The notes beneath the pieces are model-generated. The model worked only from the letters and a program-made list of their open reading frames with translations. It was not told the DNA's origin and did not search any database. From Sphagnum compactum (lineage: Eukaryota; Bryophyta; Sphagnopsida; Sphagnales), in the NCBI GenBank assembly GCA_965153455.1, contig OZ234503.1, positions 5,084,001-5,148,000 of the forward strand: DNA of 64,000 nucleotides. Direction: 5' to 3'. Shown piece by piece: positions 11,412-21,191 of this stretch (position 1 is its first letter; every line of letters starts with the position of its first letter). A program made the position numbers and the translations under genes.

Positions 11412-11966
11412 TGTTAGAAATACTATTCGTTTCTAATTCCCAATGTTGATGAATGTGTGAAACATTCATCAAAAGGATGAATAGTATTCACATCCTTATA
11501 GTAGTTAGGTTAGGTTGAATAGTGGTGGCTAGGGTTTGGAAATGGAGGCTACTTAGGGCTTGGCGGCGGCTAGGGTTTGGGTTTGGCGGTGGCTAGGGTT
11601 AGGGTTTGGTGGCGGCTAGGGTTAGGGTTTGGTGGCGGCTAGGGTTAGGGTTTGGTGGCGGCTAGGGTTAGGGTTTGGTGGCGGCTAGGGTTAGGCGGCG
11701 GCTAGGTTAGGGTTAAGTGACGGCTACTTTAGGGTTAGGAGTTAGTATATAATGGAGTGGTTTTGAGTAGTCTTTCATTCTCTCCTTTCATGGTTTTTGA
11801 GTGCATATAGAACCTTCAAGCTTTGTTACATTTGCAAGCCATAGTTTTGTGATTGTAGCATTTGAAGCATACAACCTTTGTAATCTTCTTGTTAGTTAAT
11901 ACAATTGTTCCATTTCATGAACCTTGAAGCTTTCATTTCTTGCTTGTTTTCAAGTTGTTTCCAATA
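11412..11966 (+). repeat. E2 left LTR, longest telo-box array
   Basis: 555 bp, same family as the E3 LTRs (491 and 484 bp). The length difference is due largely to extra ~23-bp minisatellite units (about 11540-11735), each with a GGCTAGGGTTAGGGTT core. A TATA-type TAGTATATAA follows at about 11744-11753. Confidence 0.88.
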
Positions 11967-13778
11967 GAGCCTTGGTTGGACATCGATTTTTCATGTACAC
12001 CGCCGTGTTCACCGCTTCCCCCCAAAATTCAAGTTCCAACCCTTGTGCAAGAATCATGCTTCTCGCACATTCCATGATGGTTCTATTGGCACGTTCCGCA
12101 ACACCATTTTGTTGTGGGGAATAGGGTGCACTTGTTTATCGTTGAATTTCACATTCCGCAAGAAATGCGTCAAACTTCTTGGACACAAATTCTCCTCCGT
12201 TGTCGGATCGTAGCACTTTGATTTTGTGACCAATTTCATTCTCCACCAACGCCTTGTATTGTTTGAATTTTTCAAACGCTTCTCCTTTGGTCTTCAAAAG
12301 ATAAACATGAGTTTTCCTTGAGAAATCGTCAATGAAAATGAGAAAGTATCGCGCTCCACCATGCGATGTAGTCCTCATTGTCCTGCACACATCGGTGTGT
12401 ACAATCTCCAAAAGTTTTGAAGCCCTCGTCGCTTCGTCCTTGGGAAATGATGTTCTTTGATGTTTGCCTTGGATGCATCCTTCACAAATGTGATGCAATG
12501 GCACTTCTTTCAAATTCATGCCATCCACCATGGCATCCAACTCCTTAAGGCTTGCCATGTTGAGATGGCCAAGTCTTTTATGCCAAAGCATCGCATCTTC
12601 ATCCAAAGAATTGGCAATGTGTGCCGTGTCCTTACGCACCTTCACATTAAGAAGGTACAAGTTGTTGTCCCTTCGTGCTTCCGCCACAACAACTCCTCGA
12701 GCATCGTTGACCTTACAACCATCTTTGTGAAACTCCACTTTGAAGCCTTCGAAAATGAATTTACTCACGAAAATGAGACTATTATTCATTTTTGGAACAT
12801 GAAGAACTTGGGTGATGGTTGCGTGTGACAATTCGCCTCCCACTTGCATTGTGGCTTTGATGGTCCCCTTGCCAATGGCCTCCAAACGGTGTCATCGCCC
12901 ATGAACACCCTCCTTGGGGAAATGCGCTCGTACGTTGTAAACCATTCTTGTTCGAACATCATGTGTTGCGTTGCACCGGAATCGACAATCCAATCATATG
13001 TGGTATGATCATTGGCACTCAATGCAGCAACAAACATTTTCTCGTGATCTTCACAAGCTTGATTAGCTTTTTCTTTTTCATCATTTTTCTTCTTCAAGCA
13101 ATTTCTCACAAAATGTCCTGGTTTCTTACAATAGAAACAAAGCTTCTCGTTTGACTTGTGAGTTTTGTTCACTAACGCGGTAGTCTCGGAACTCTCACAT
13201 TCTTTTCTTTTGGACACTTCGTGAAGCAACCTTGCTACAATGAATTGAAGGTCTACATCTTTTGTGGACATGGACTCCAAGCTCGTGACCAAGTTATCAA
13301 AGGATGGAGGAAGGCTCATGAGGAGTACCATGTAAACATCTTCATCCGTAATGTTCACCTCGATGGAACGTAATTGGTCCGCAAGGGCCTTCACCGTGTT
13401 AATGTGCACAAGCATGTCATCTCCTTCTTACATTTTGATGGTGAAGAATCTCCTTCGAAGGAACAACTTGTTACCAATTTTTTTAGCTTCATGCACACCA
13501 CAAACAGCTTCCCACGCACTTCTCACATTGTCACAATATTGAATGTGTGCAAATTGGGCATCCGTGAGATGTTCACAAAGCAATGCAAAAGCCTTGATCT
13601 CTTTCTCGTTGTAATCGGCCCTTGCAACTTCTTCACTTGGTAAGGTGGCACTCCCATCAACAAATTTCCAAAGCCCATGTTTAGAAAGCATCATGCGCAT
13701 TTTAAACTTCCAAAGGTGAAAGTTGCCACCATCAAACTTTTCCATGACTTTCAGGGACTCCATTTGAAAAGAAGACAT
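11967..13778 (-). pseudogene. E2 gag-protease-integrase fragment
   Basis: Minus strand. ATG at 13776-13778 opens gag (MSSFQMES...). There is an in-frame stop near 13428, then 12786-13415 with knuckle CFYCKKPGHFVRNC and protease DSGATQHM, a frameshift near 12890, and 12136-12885 with integrase HHCC and LRSDNGGEF. A further shift near 12135 leads to QQNGVAERANRT, cut off at 11967 where the inverted LTR starts. It is close to E3 gag-int. Everything downstream of the integrase core is absent, so it cannot encode a polymerase. Confidence 0.88.
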
Positions 13779-14287
13779 TTTGAACACAAATGCTACAACA
13801 AACATTCTCTCAAAAGATCGAAAGCTTTGGAAGAAATTATTGACTCCTCACGTAAACTTGAAAATCTAACACTTGCAAATCTTTTATTGCACACACCTTA
13901 AACTTTCAAAGAATTGAAGAACTTTCTTGCACACACTTTCTCAAACTTGAAGAACTCTCTTGCACACACTTTCTTAAACTTGAAGAACTCTCTTCCACAC
14001 ACTTTCTCAAACTTGAAGAACTCTCTTCCACACACTTTCTCAAACTTGAAGAACTCTCTTCCACACACTTTTTCAAACTTGAAAAACTAGTTTTCCACAC
14101 TTGAAAAGCTTACAACACTTTGAAGAAATCTCTTCCACACCTCCCACTCACTTGGAAATGGACTCCCACTCTCTTTGCAACCTTGCAAACTAAAAACCTT
14201 CCCTCAAAGGATTCTCCCTTTCTATGTCACACAAGCTAAACCCTTCACTACTTCTTGTTGTAACACAATGTCCTTTCTCTTGCTTGG

Positions 14288-14302
14288 TGTGGGCCCATAA
14301 CC
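14288..14302 (-). other. E2 primer-binding site, half-tRNA(iMet) type
   Basis: Minus strand GGTTATGGGCCCACA directly at the inner end of the 5' LTR, identical to the E1, E3 and E4 sites. Confidence 0.78.
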
Positions 14303-14757
14303 TATTGGAAACAACTTGAAAACAAGGAAGAAATGAAACACTCAAGGTCATGAAATGGAACAATTGTATTAACTAACAAAAAATACAAAGGTTGTATGCT
14401 TCAAATGCTACAATCACAAAACTATGACTTACAACAACTAACAAAGCTTGAAGGTTCTATGTGCACTCAAAACCATGAAAGGAAAGAATGAAAGACTCCT
14501 CAAAAACCACTCCAATATATACTATCTCCCAACCCTAAAGTAGCCGCCACTTAACCCTAACCTAGCCGCCGCCTAACCCTAGCCGTCGCCAAACCCTAGC
14601 CGCCGCCAAGCCCTAAGTATCCTCCACTTCCAAACCGTAACTACCACTATTTAACTTAACCTAACTACTATAAGGATGTGAATACTATTCATCCATTTGA
14701 TGAATGTTTCACACATTCATCAACATTGGGAATTAGAAACGAGTAGTATTTCTAACA
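14303..14757 (-). repeat. E2 right LTR (true 5' LTR)
   Basis: 455 bp, reverse complement of the 11412-11966 family. The telo-box array at about 14533-14615 is much shorter than in the left LTR. It ends TTTCTAACA at 14757. Confidence 0.88.
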
Positions 14758-15232
14758 GGAACTTGGGGGCGCTTGAACAGGAACCACAAATTCCTGTAAT
14801 CTAAAACAATTGAGAGGCATTCAGTTGGGAAGCTAATTCAAACCACAGAGTTGAAAAATTTGTCCATCTATTCAAATCAGGAGCAGAGAACCAGAGGTGT
14901 ATTCACATCCACATTTTGCACCACAAAGGACACCAATGGGTAACCACAAAATGGAACATTGTCGACCTTGAGTCAACATACCTTCACTAATAGTGTCAAA
15001 AGAAGCAGTTGTTGAAATTTAAAGATAACTTGCTAAAGTAAGAGTTATTCGATCACTTGATGCGGGCATAATAACCACAAGAATGGAAACAGTTGTTGCG
15101 CCTAGGATGCATGTTATTATAAGGGGACTCCTAATTGGATTTGCAACAAATTTTGGGTAGTGGATCAAATGGAGTCTTGATAGGAAGGAATTTGAGTTGA
15201 AGTTCGACATTACCAACAATAACTATTGGAGT
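14758..15232 (+). other. Interior fragment, probably 5' part of gypsy G1
   Basis: No intact frame. It continues beyond the solo LTR at 15233-16108 (similar 5-mers GGAGT/AGAGT at the two junctions), so 14758-15232 and 16109-16465 were once adjacent. Assignment to the leader or gag of G1 is inferred only from position. Confidence 0.35.
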
Positions 15233-16108
15233 TGTCGCAACCCTAACATTGGGTTCATAATAAAGTGTGAAATGCAAGGGCCCATGAGGCCAAGAATGTG
15301 TTTAGATGTGAAACACACTTTCACAAATGGGGGAGAATGCAAGGGATGAAGCCTAATCAAATGGAGGAGTTACAAATGTTCATAGCCTTGGTTGAAAAGG
15401 CAAATGAGCACCAAATTGGGCCCTAGTCATTAGAAAGTCTTGAAGCTTAGATGCTTAAAATGCCTTGCATTATTCATTTAGACCTGATTTGCATGAGTTA
15501 TGATCAAAAGAAGGGGTAGGCAAGAGTCAAATTGAGAATTTGACTCCCAACCACATCCCTTGAAAGCAGGGGTCAAATGAGGTCCTATTGGAGCGTGTTA
15601 TACACTGTTGGAAAGATATTTTCAAAGGACATAACATATTGTCCTCGCAATCTCAAAATAAACTTGATTTGGGAAAAAATATAAGCATCCAAAGTTTTGA
15701 AACAATAAGAGTCTTAGTTTTGGGACTTCCACTTGGGAGTCTAGGGGAAAAGTGACATTTATATGTATTCCCGCGGAGAGACACATAATATACTATAGGG
15801 AAAGGAGTGGTGCCTCCTCCCAAAGGTTGCGGGTCGTGTAAAGCTTGTGCTTGAGGTTGTCATTATTAAGTCCGCCGCACCATTTCCATTCGACTTACAT
15901 TGATCACCCTTTTTTTTTGGTTGTGCATGTTGATCTCATCTTGAACTCTCGCTTGTGAGTTCGTCATAGTCCCATCCTGCAGCTCCAACACGCCCTCCTA
16001 CCCCCGAAGTGCTGCGAATTAAGGAGTGTGCCCCTAACTCTCTTCTTCTTCCCTTGTTCCACTTTAGGACCCACCTTTGGGTCTCTTGAAGAGTTTGGGG
16101 GCGCATCA
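15233..16108 (+). mobile_element. Solo LTR, 'TGTCGCAACCC' family
   Basis: Starts TGTCGCAACCC and ends GGGGGCGCATCA. Flanking 5-mers are GGAGT (15228-15232) and AGAGT (16109-16113), a one-mismatch target duplication. It shares its length and internal blocks with 1391-2222 and 37587-38506. No primer-binding site or coding region is attached. Confidence 0.75.
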
Positions 16109-16465
16109 AGAGTTGTTGGGACACCTCAAATGGTGTTTACTAATCAGATAATGATTACTCATGTGAATAGGACTGTAGATCAACCACCGATGAGCTTAAT
16201 GGCTATTAGAGGGTACATAAGTGCAAATGCAACAAATCCGAAAAGACAATATCAAAAACCATCTATTGTAATTACACAAATTCTTGATCACAGAAATGGC
16301 CATTCTATTAGGCCAAACAAAGGTAGCTTTTAAGTATTTTGACTTCAAAAAAGATGTTGATCTGTTCATGTCAAAATGTTCAATATTATAGTAAAAAGCA
16401 TATGCAGAAACAACAGTATATCATCAATGCATTTAGCTATACACTAAGAGATATAACATTGAATT
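16109..16465 (+). pseudogene. gag-like fragment between two opposed LTRs
   Basis: One forward frame stays open from about 16112 to 16330 (…GTPQMVFTNQIMITHV…) and then stops. It lies between a forward and a reverse LTR of the same family and is probably part of the G1 gag region. Family assignment is uncertain. Confidence 0.35.
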
Positions 16466-17314
16466 TGACGCACTCCAAACTGCTTGATTGATTCAAATGC
16501 AAGTTCCAAATGAAAACAACAAAAGGAGGAGTTAGGGTACGTTCCCTCGTTCGCAACACTTTGGGGGTAGAAGGGTGTGCTAGAGCTCCGAGATGGGGAC
16601 TAGGACAAATGACAAGTCAATTATTCATATCAATATGTACAAACCAAACAACAAGTTGGTTAATGCATAGGTTGAGCACTTTTGGTGCACGGATGAATCA
16701 CGGACATACACGGAATTAGAAGATTCACCATGGCCCGGACTTGGGGGAAACCACCACCTAAACCCTAAACCCAAGTTGGGAATCCCGAAATTTTCAAAAT
16801 TGGGACTCCCACCACTTTGGATGCCGATGATTTCTTGTGTAGACCTTTGATCAAGGTGAGGTCTTATGCAAAGTTGTAGCCCTTATTGAAAACTTTCTAG
16901 CGATATGTGGCATGCCCCTACATGCATGTAATTCAGGGCGATTCTTGACTTTTAGTGGTTAGAAGTCAAATTGACACTTTGACTCTTGGCCCTTCTTTCG
17001 GTCATAACTTGTGTTATAAGTATTCAAATGGATCATGCAAGCTCATTTTAAACATCTACGTCTCAAAAAGTTTTCCAATGGTATAAGGAATTCTTCAATC
17101 CAATGAATTCAAACCCCTCCAATTACTCTCTGAAGATTTGGGAGTCCATTGGGACTCCAACTCCCAAAATGGGAGCCGACTTGGGAGCGTGTGGGCTCAT
17201 TCCTTCACACTTTCCCGCACTACCAAGAGTGAATGTGACTCCCAGGTTGCACTTTCAGCCCGCACCTTTCCATTCCCTTGCCTTGATCACGAGCTTAAAG
17301 CTAGGGTCGTGATA
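16466..17314 (-). repeat. LTR, 'TGTCGCAACCC' family, reverse orientation
   Basis: On the + strand it starts TGACGCACTCC and ends GGTCGTGATA, the reverse complement of the family termini. It is inverted relative to the neighbour at 15233-16108, 357 bp away. Flanks GAATT and GGACT do not match, so rearrangement or decay has removed a duplication. Confidence 0.7.
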
Positions 17315-20034
17315 GGACTGGTGCCATAATTACATGTCAAAATTCTTTAACTATACATTTTTTAAGCTTACGCAAACATTTTGAAAATGTCATTGGAAGA
17401 CTCAGAATGACGAGCAAATATATATGGAGTTGAAGAACATGAAGCAAGAAGAGACTAAGAGGGTGGAGGTTTACTATGAGTGGATTCATAAGCTAGCTCA
17501 TGGTTTAAAAGTACCAACCATAAATAATTTTCTGATTATTGTGTTTAGAACGAGTTTGTAATCATACCTCAGAGTTGTGGCCACAGGGATGAAGTGGTCA
17601 ACATTACAACAACATAACGAGGTGATGATGTTATGTGAAGAAGGCATGACTACTGTAAAGGCAAGGGTGCACTTTTAGTACCACATAATATTAAACAGGC
17701 AACACTAACAAAAATACAGAGTAATACAGGGAAGACTGACAAATATTGCACAAATTGTGGGATGACAAATCGCAATGTGGAGACATGTAGAAATACAAAA
17801 AACCAACCACATTAGCAACCATAGAGGCAACACAACCAAGTCAAAAACCACAAAAGACATCTTCATATGCATGCCACATTTATGGTTTGAATGGACATAA
17901 AATGGCAGATTGTCCAAAGTTTGCTGAGATGCAGAAAATGTTTCATGGCAAATCTATGACAATAGCAAAGGTTCAACCTATGAAGATTCGAAAGAATATA
18001 ATAAAGGATGTGTTGTTAGATGGAAATTTTGGAATTAATATTATCATAGAACAGTGGAAATTGAGGTTGGGGCTTCTAGAGCCTAAACCTACACCATATA
18101 ATTTGAGGATGGCAAATCAAACAACCACAAAACCGATGGGGTTGATAAAAAATATGAAGATATATGTTCATGGCGTTCCTTACATAATTTACTGTACTTT
18201 ATAATAGTGTGGTAGATTTTAGTTATTCCATGTTGTTGGGGAGACCATGGTTGAAGGATGCTAAAGTGGCACATGATTGGGGGAGTAACACTATTACCAT
18301 ACAAAGGAATGGGATAGTCAGAACAATTGCAGTCACCAAACATTTGGGAAGTAAAGTAAGAAGATCAAAAGTTTTATTGTGCTATGATTATCAAAATGGT
18401 ATCACAGAAGAAGAAAAAGATATCATCTTTGCTATAGAACCAAAATTGTTCTCAATAGGAACAATCAGTTTACTTGAGACAATTCAATTTATGAAAACCA
18501 CAAATGTGGAGATCATGGATATAGATGTGAAGACTAGTATTTCAAAGTAGGAATTTGGATACAAAGCACAGAAAAGAAGATAGTTAGCAATAGATATGAG
18601 TCGGAAGTAGCTCTGGAGGATAAGGTGTATCTGGAAACGTACTACGGTCATCAACCAAGGAATGTTGTAATGGATGAAACTCTAGCAAAAATCAAAGCAC
18701 AAGAATTACAAATACCTAGATGGATGTTAATTAAAGATCAACAATTGATGAAGTTAAAATATGGAAATTGATGCAAAACCATAGTTGGTGAAAATTAATG
18801 CACAGTTGGATATATAGGCAAGGTGTTGGAACTGAAGCAATTGTTGAAGGAGTTCAAAGATGTTTTTGCATGGACATACAAGATCTGAAAGGGATTCCAC
18901 TAAAGCTAGCACAACACAAAATTGAGTTGGACACTACTAAACCATCGGCACATCAGGCTAGGTATAGATTAAATTCAAACTATGCTACAACAGTCAAACA
19001 AGACATAAACAAGTGTTAGCAACTGGATTCATTCAATCTATAGAGCCTCTACATGGTTGTCACCTATAATAGTAGTACCCAAGAAAAATGGCAAACTGAA
19101 AATCTATATAAATTTCAAAAAACTAAATGTAACCACAAAGAAAGATCCATACCCATTACCTTTCACAAATGAAATGTTGAACACGATAGCATGGTATGAA
19201 GCATATTCTTTCTTAGATGGATATTCAAGATTTATATTATATATTTATAGTTCCATAGGACATATACAAGACTGCATTTGTTACAAACATGGAGAGTCAT
19301 CTGCAGAAGTTTAGATTATGTTTTCAAAAGTGTAGAGAATATGGGTTTAGTCTAAATCCAGAGAAAGGTGCATTTATGGTATTTTCAAGGATGATATTGG
19401 GTTTTATTATTTCAAAGTAGGGAAATTACTAGATCCAAAGAAAATACAAGTAATAGTAAACATGCCACCACCTAAAAATCCATAGTAGATTCAAATATTC
19501 AATGGGATGGCACAATTTTACAGATGTTTTATAAAAAAATTTGCTATAATTATGGCACCTATCACTAAGTTGACCAAAAAAATAGAGACTTTTATTTGGA
19601 TAGAGGAATGTAAGAAGGCATGGGAATTGATCATACAAAAAGTATATTGAAGCACCAATATTGATATCACCAAATTGGTAGGTGGAATTTCATGTTCATA
19701 TAGATGCATCTTTATTAGCTATGGGGATTATGCTATCTCAGAATATAATAAAGAAGAGTGGTCAACTAATAATGTATGCTTCTAAGCTTCTGAACAAAGC
19801 ATAATAGAATTATAACACAATAAGGAGAGAGACTTTAGGAATGGTTTTTGCTTTGCACAAGTTCATACATTATTTGTTAGGCAATAAGTTTGGCTTCTAT
19901 TTAGATCATATGGCATTGGTCTATTTGGTCAAGAAACCACAAGTTTCATGGATAATAGTTAGATGGTTATTATTGTTCCTCAAATGTGACTTCATAGTAA
20001 TGTATAAGCTAGGCAGAGCTCATGTAGTTGCAGA
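17315..20034 (+). pseudogene. G1: Ty3/gypsy gag-pol, decayed (first part)
   Basis: Plus strand. Gag block about 17400-17690 (retrotransposon gag with EVYYEWIHKLAHGL), zinc knuckles about 17740-17790 (decayed) and 17860-17910 (CHICGLNGHKMADC). Retropepsin-like region 17990-18350, with the catalytic triad region altered (LDGN instead of the DGG seen in G2) and LLGRPWLKDAKV. RT about 18840-19450, including VPKKNGKLKIYI and PYPLPFTNEML, then SFLDGYSRF. RNase H about 19680-20034 (LGRAHVVAD). Many stops and shifts. Domain order RT - RNase H - integrase marks the gypsy superfamily. It is split by E3 exactly at the RNase H/integrase linker, TSD GCAGA. Confidence 0.85.
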
Positions 20035-20525
20035 TGTTAGAAATACTATTCATTTCTAATTCCCAATGTTGATGAATGTGTTAAACATTCATCAAAAGGA
20101 TGAATAGTATTCACATCCTTGTAGTAGTTAGGTTAGGGTTTAGAAGTGGAGACTACTTAGGGTTTGGCGGCGGCTAGGGTTAGGGTTTGGTGGCGGCTAG
20201 GGTTAGGCGGCGACTAGGGTTAGGGTTTGGTGGCGGCTAGGGTTAGGGTTTGGCAGCGGCTAGGTTAGGGTTAAGTGGCGGCTACTTTAGGGTTAGGAGA
20301 TAGTATATAATGGAGTGCTTTTGAGTTGTCTTTCATTCTCTCCTTTCATGGTTTTTGAGTGCACATAGAACCTTCAAGCTTTGTTAGTTGTTGCAAGCCA
20401 TAGTTTTGTGATTGTAGCATTTGAAGCATACAACCTTTGTAATCTTCTTGTTAGTTAATACAATTGTTCCATTTCATGAACCTTGAAGCTTTCATTTCTT
20501 GCTTGTATTCAAGTTGTTTCCAATA
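20035..20525 (+). repeat. E3 5' LTR
   Basis: TGTTAGAAAT...TTTCCAATA, TA rather than CA at the end. U3 opens with nested inverted repeats (AATACTATTC...GAATAGTATT around GATGAATGT...ACATTCATC). The telo-box minisatellite lies at about 20157-20296 and TAGTATATAA at 20301-20310. Confidence 0.9.
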
Positions 20526-20540
20526 GGTTATGGGCCCACA
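20526..20540 (+). other. E3 primer-binding site, half-tRNA(iMet) type
   Basis: GGTTATGGGCCCACA directly after the 5' LTR. Complementary to the initiator tRNA-Met anticodon arm, including the CAT anticodon. Confidence 0.8.
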
Positions 20541-21191
20541 CCAAGCAAAAGAAAGGACATTGTGTTAGAACAAGAAGTAGTGAAAGGTTTTGAGCTTGTA
20601 TTGCATAGAAAAAAGGAGAGAATCCTTTTGAGACAAGGTTCTTAGTTTGCAAAGTGAGTGGGAGTTCATTTCCAAGTGGTGGCATACACAGGAGCTTGCA
20701 ACTTTTCCAAGTGAGTGGGAGGTGTGGAAGAGACTTCTTCAAAGTGTTGTAAGTTCTTAAGTGTGGAAGAGTGTTATTCAAGTTTCAAGTTTTAAGTTCA
20801 AAAGTGTGAAAGAGAGTTCTTCGAGTTGTTGAAAGTTTCAACATTGAAGTTTGAGGTGTAAGAGAAGTTTTTCAAGTTTCTTGTAAAGGTTTTAGGAAAA
20901 CTTGTTTTTTTTAAGTTTTTGAAAGTGTTTGCTTGTACAACATAGAAAGGGAGAATCCTTTTGATGGAAGGCTTTTAGTTTGCAAGGTCGTAAAGAGAGT
21001 AATAGTCTTTCCAAGTGAGTGGGAGGTGTGGAAGAGATTTCTTCAAGGTGTTGTAAGTTTTTCAAGTGTGAAAAACTTGGTTTTTAAAGTATCAAGTTTC
21101 AAAGTGAAAGTGTTTGGAAGAGAGTTCTTTTAGTTGTTGAAAACTTCAACTTTCAAGTTTGAGAGTGTTTGTTGTAGCATTTGTGTTCAAA

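Larger units (their letters stand above)
11412..14757. mobile_element. E2: copia derivative with LTRs in inverted orientation
   Basis: The left LTR (11412-11966) reads forward, TGTTAGAAAT...TTTCCAATA. Its U5 end is joined directly, at 11966/11967, to the middle of an integrase gene lying on the minus strand. That gene continues rightward into protease, gag, primer-binding site (14288-14302) and a reverse-oriented 5' LTR (14303-14757). Both outer termini are therefore U3 ends (TG...CA). There is no RT or RNase H. The outer flanks AAAAT (11407-11411) and GGAAC (14758-14762) do not match. The structure equals the junction expected when an LTR end attacks its own cDNA. Confidence 0.8.

Noticed and set aside
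11412-14757. Ordinary complete copia element
   Set aside because: The two LTRs are in opposite orientation, there is no RT or RNase H, and no target duplication matches.
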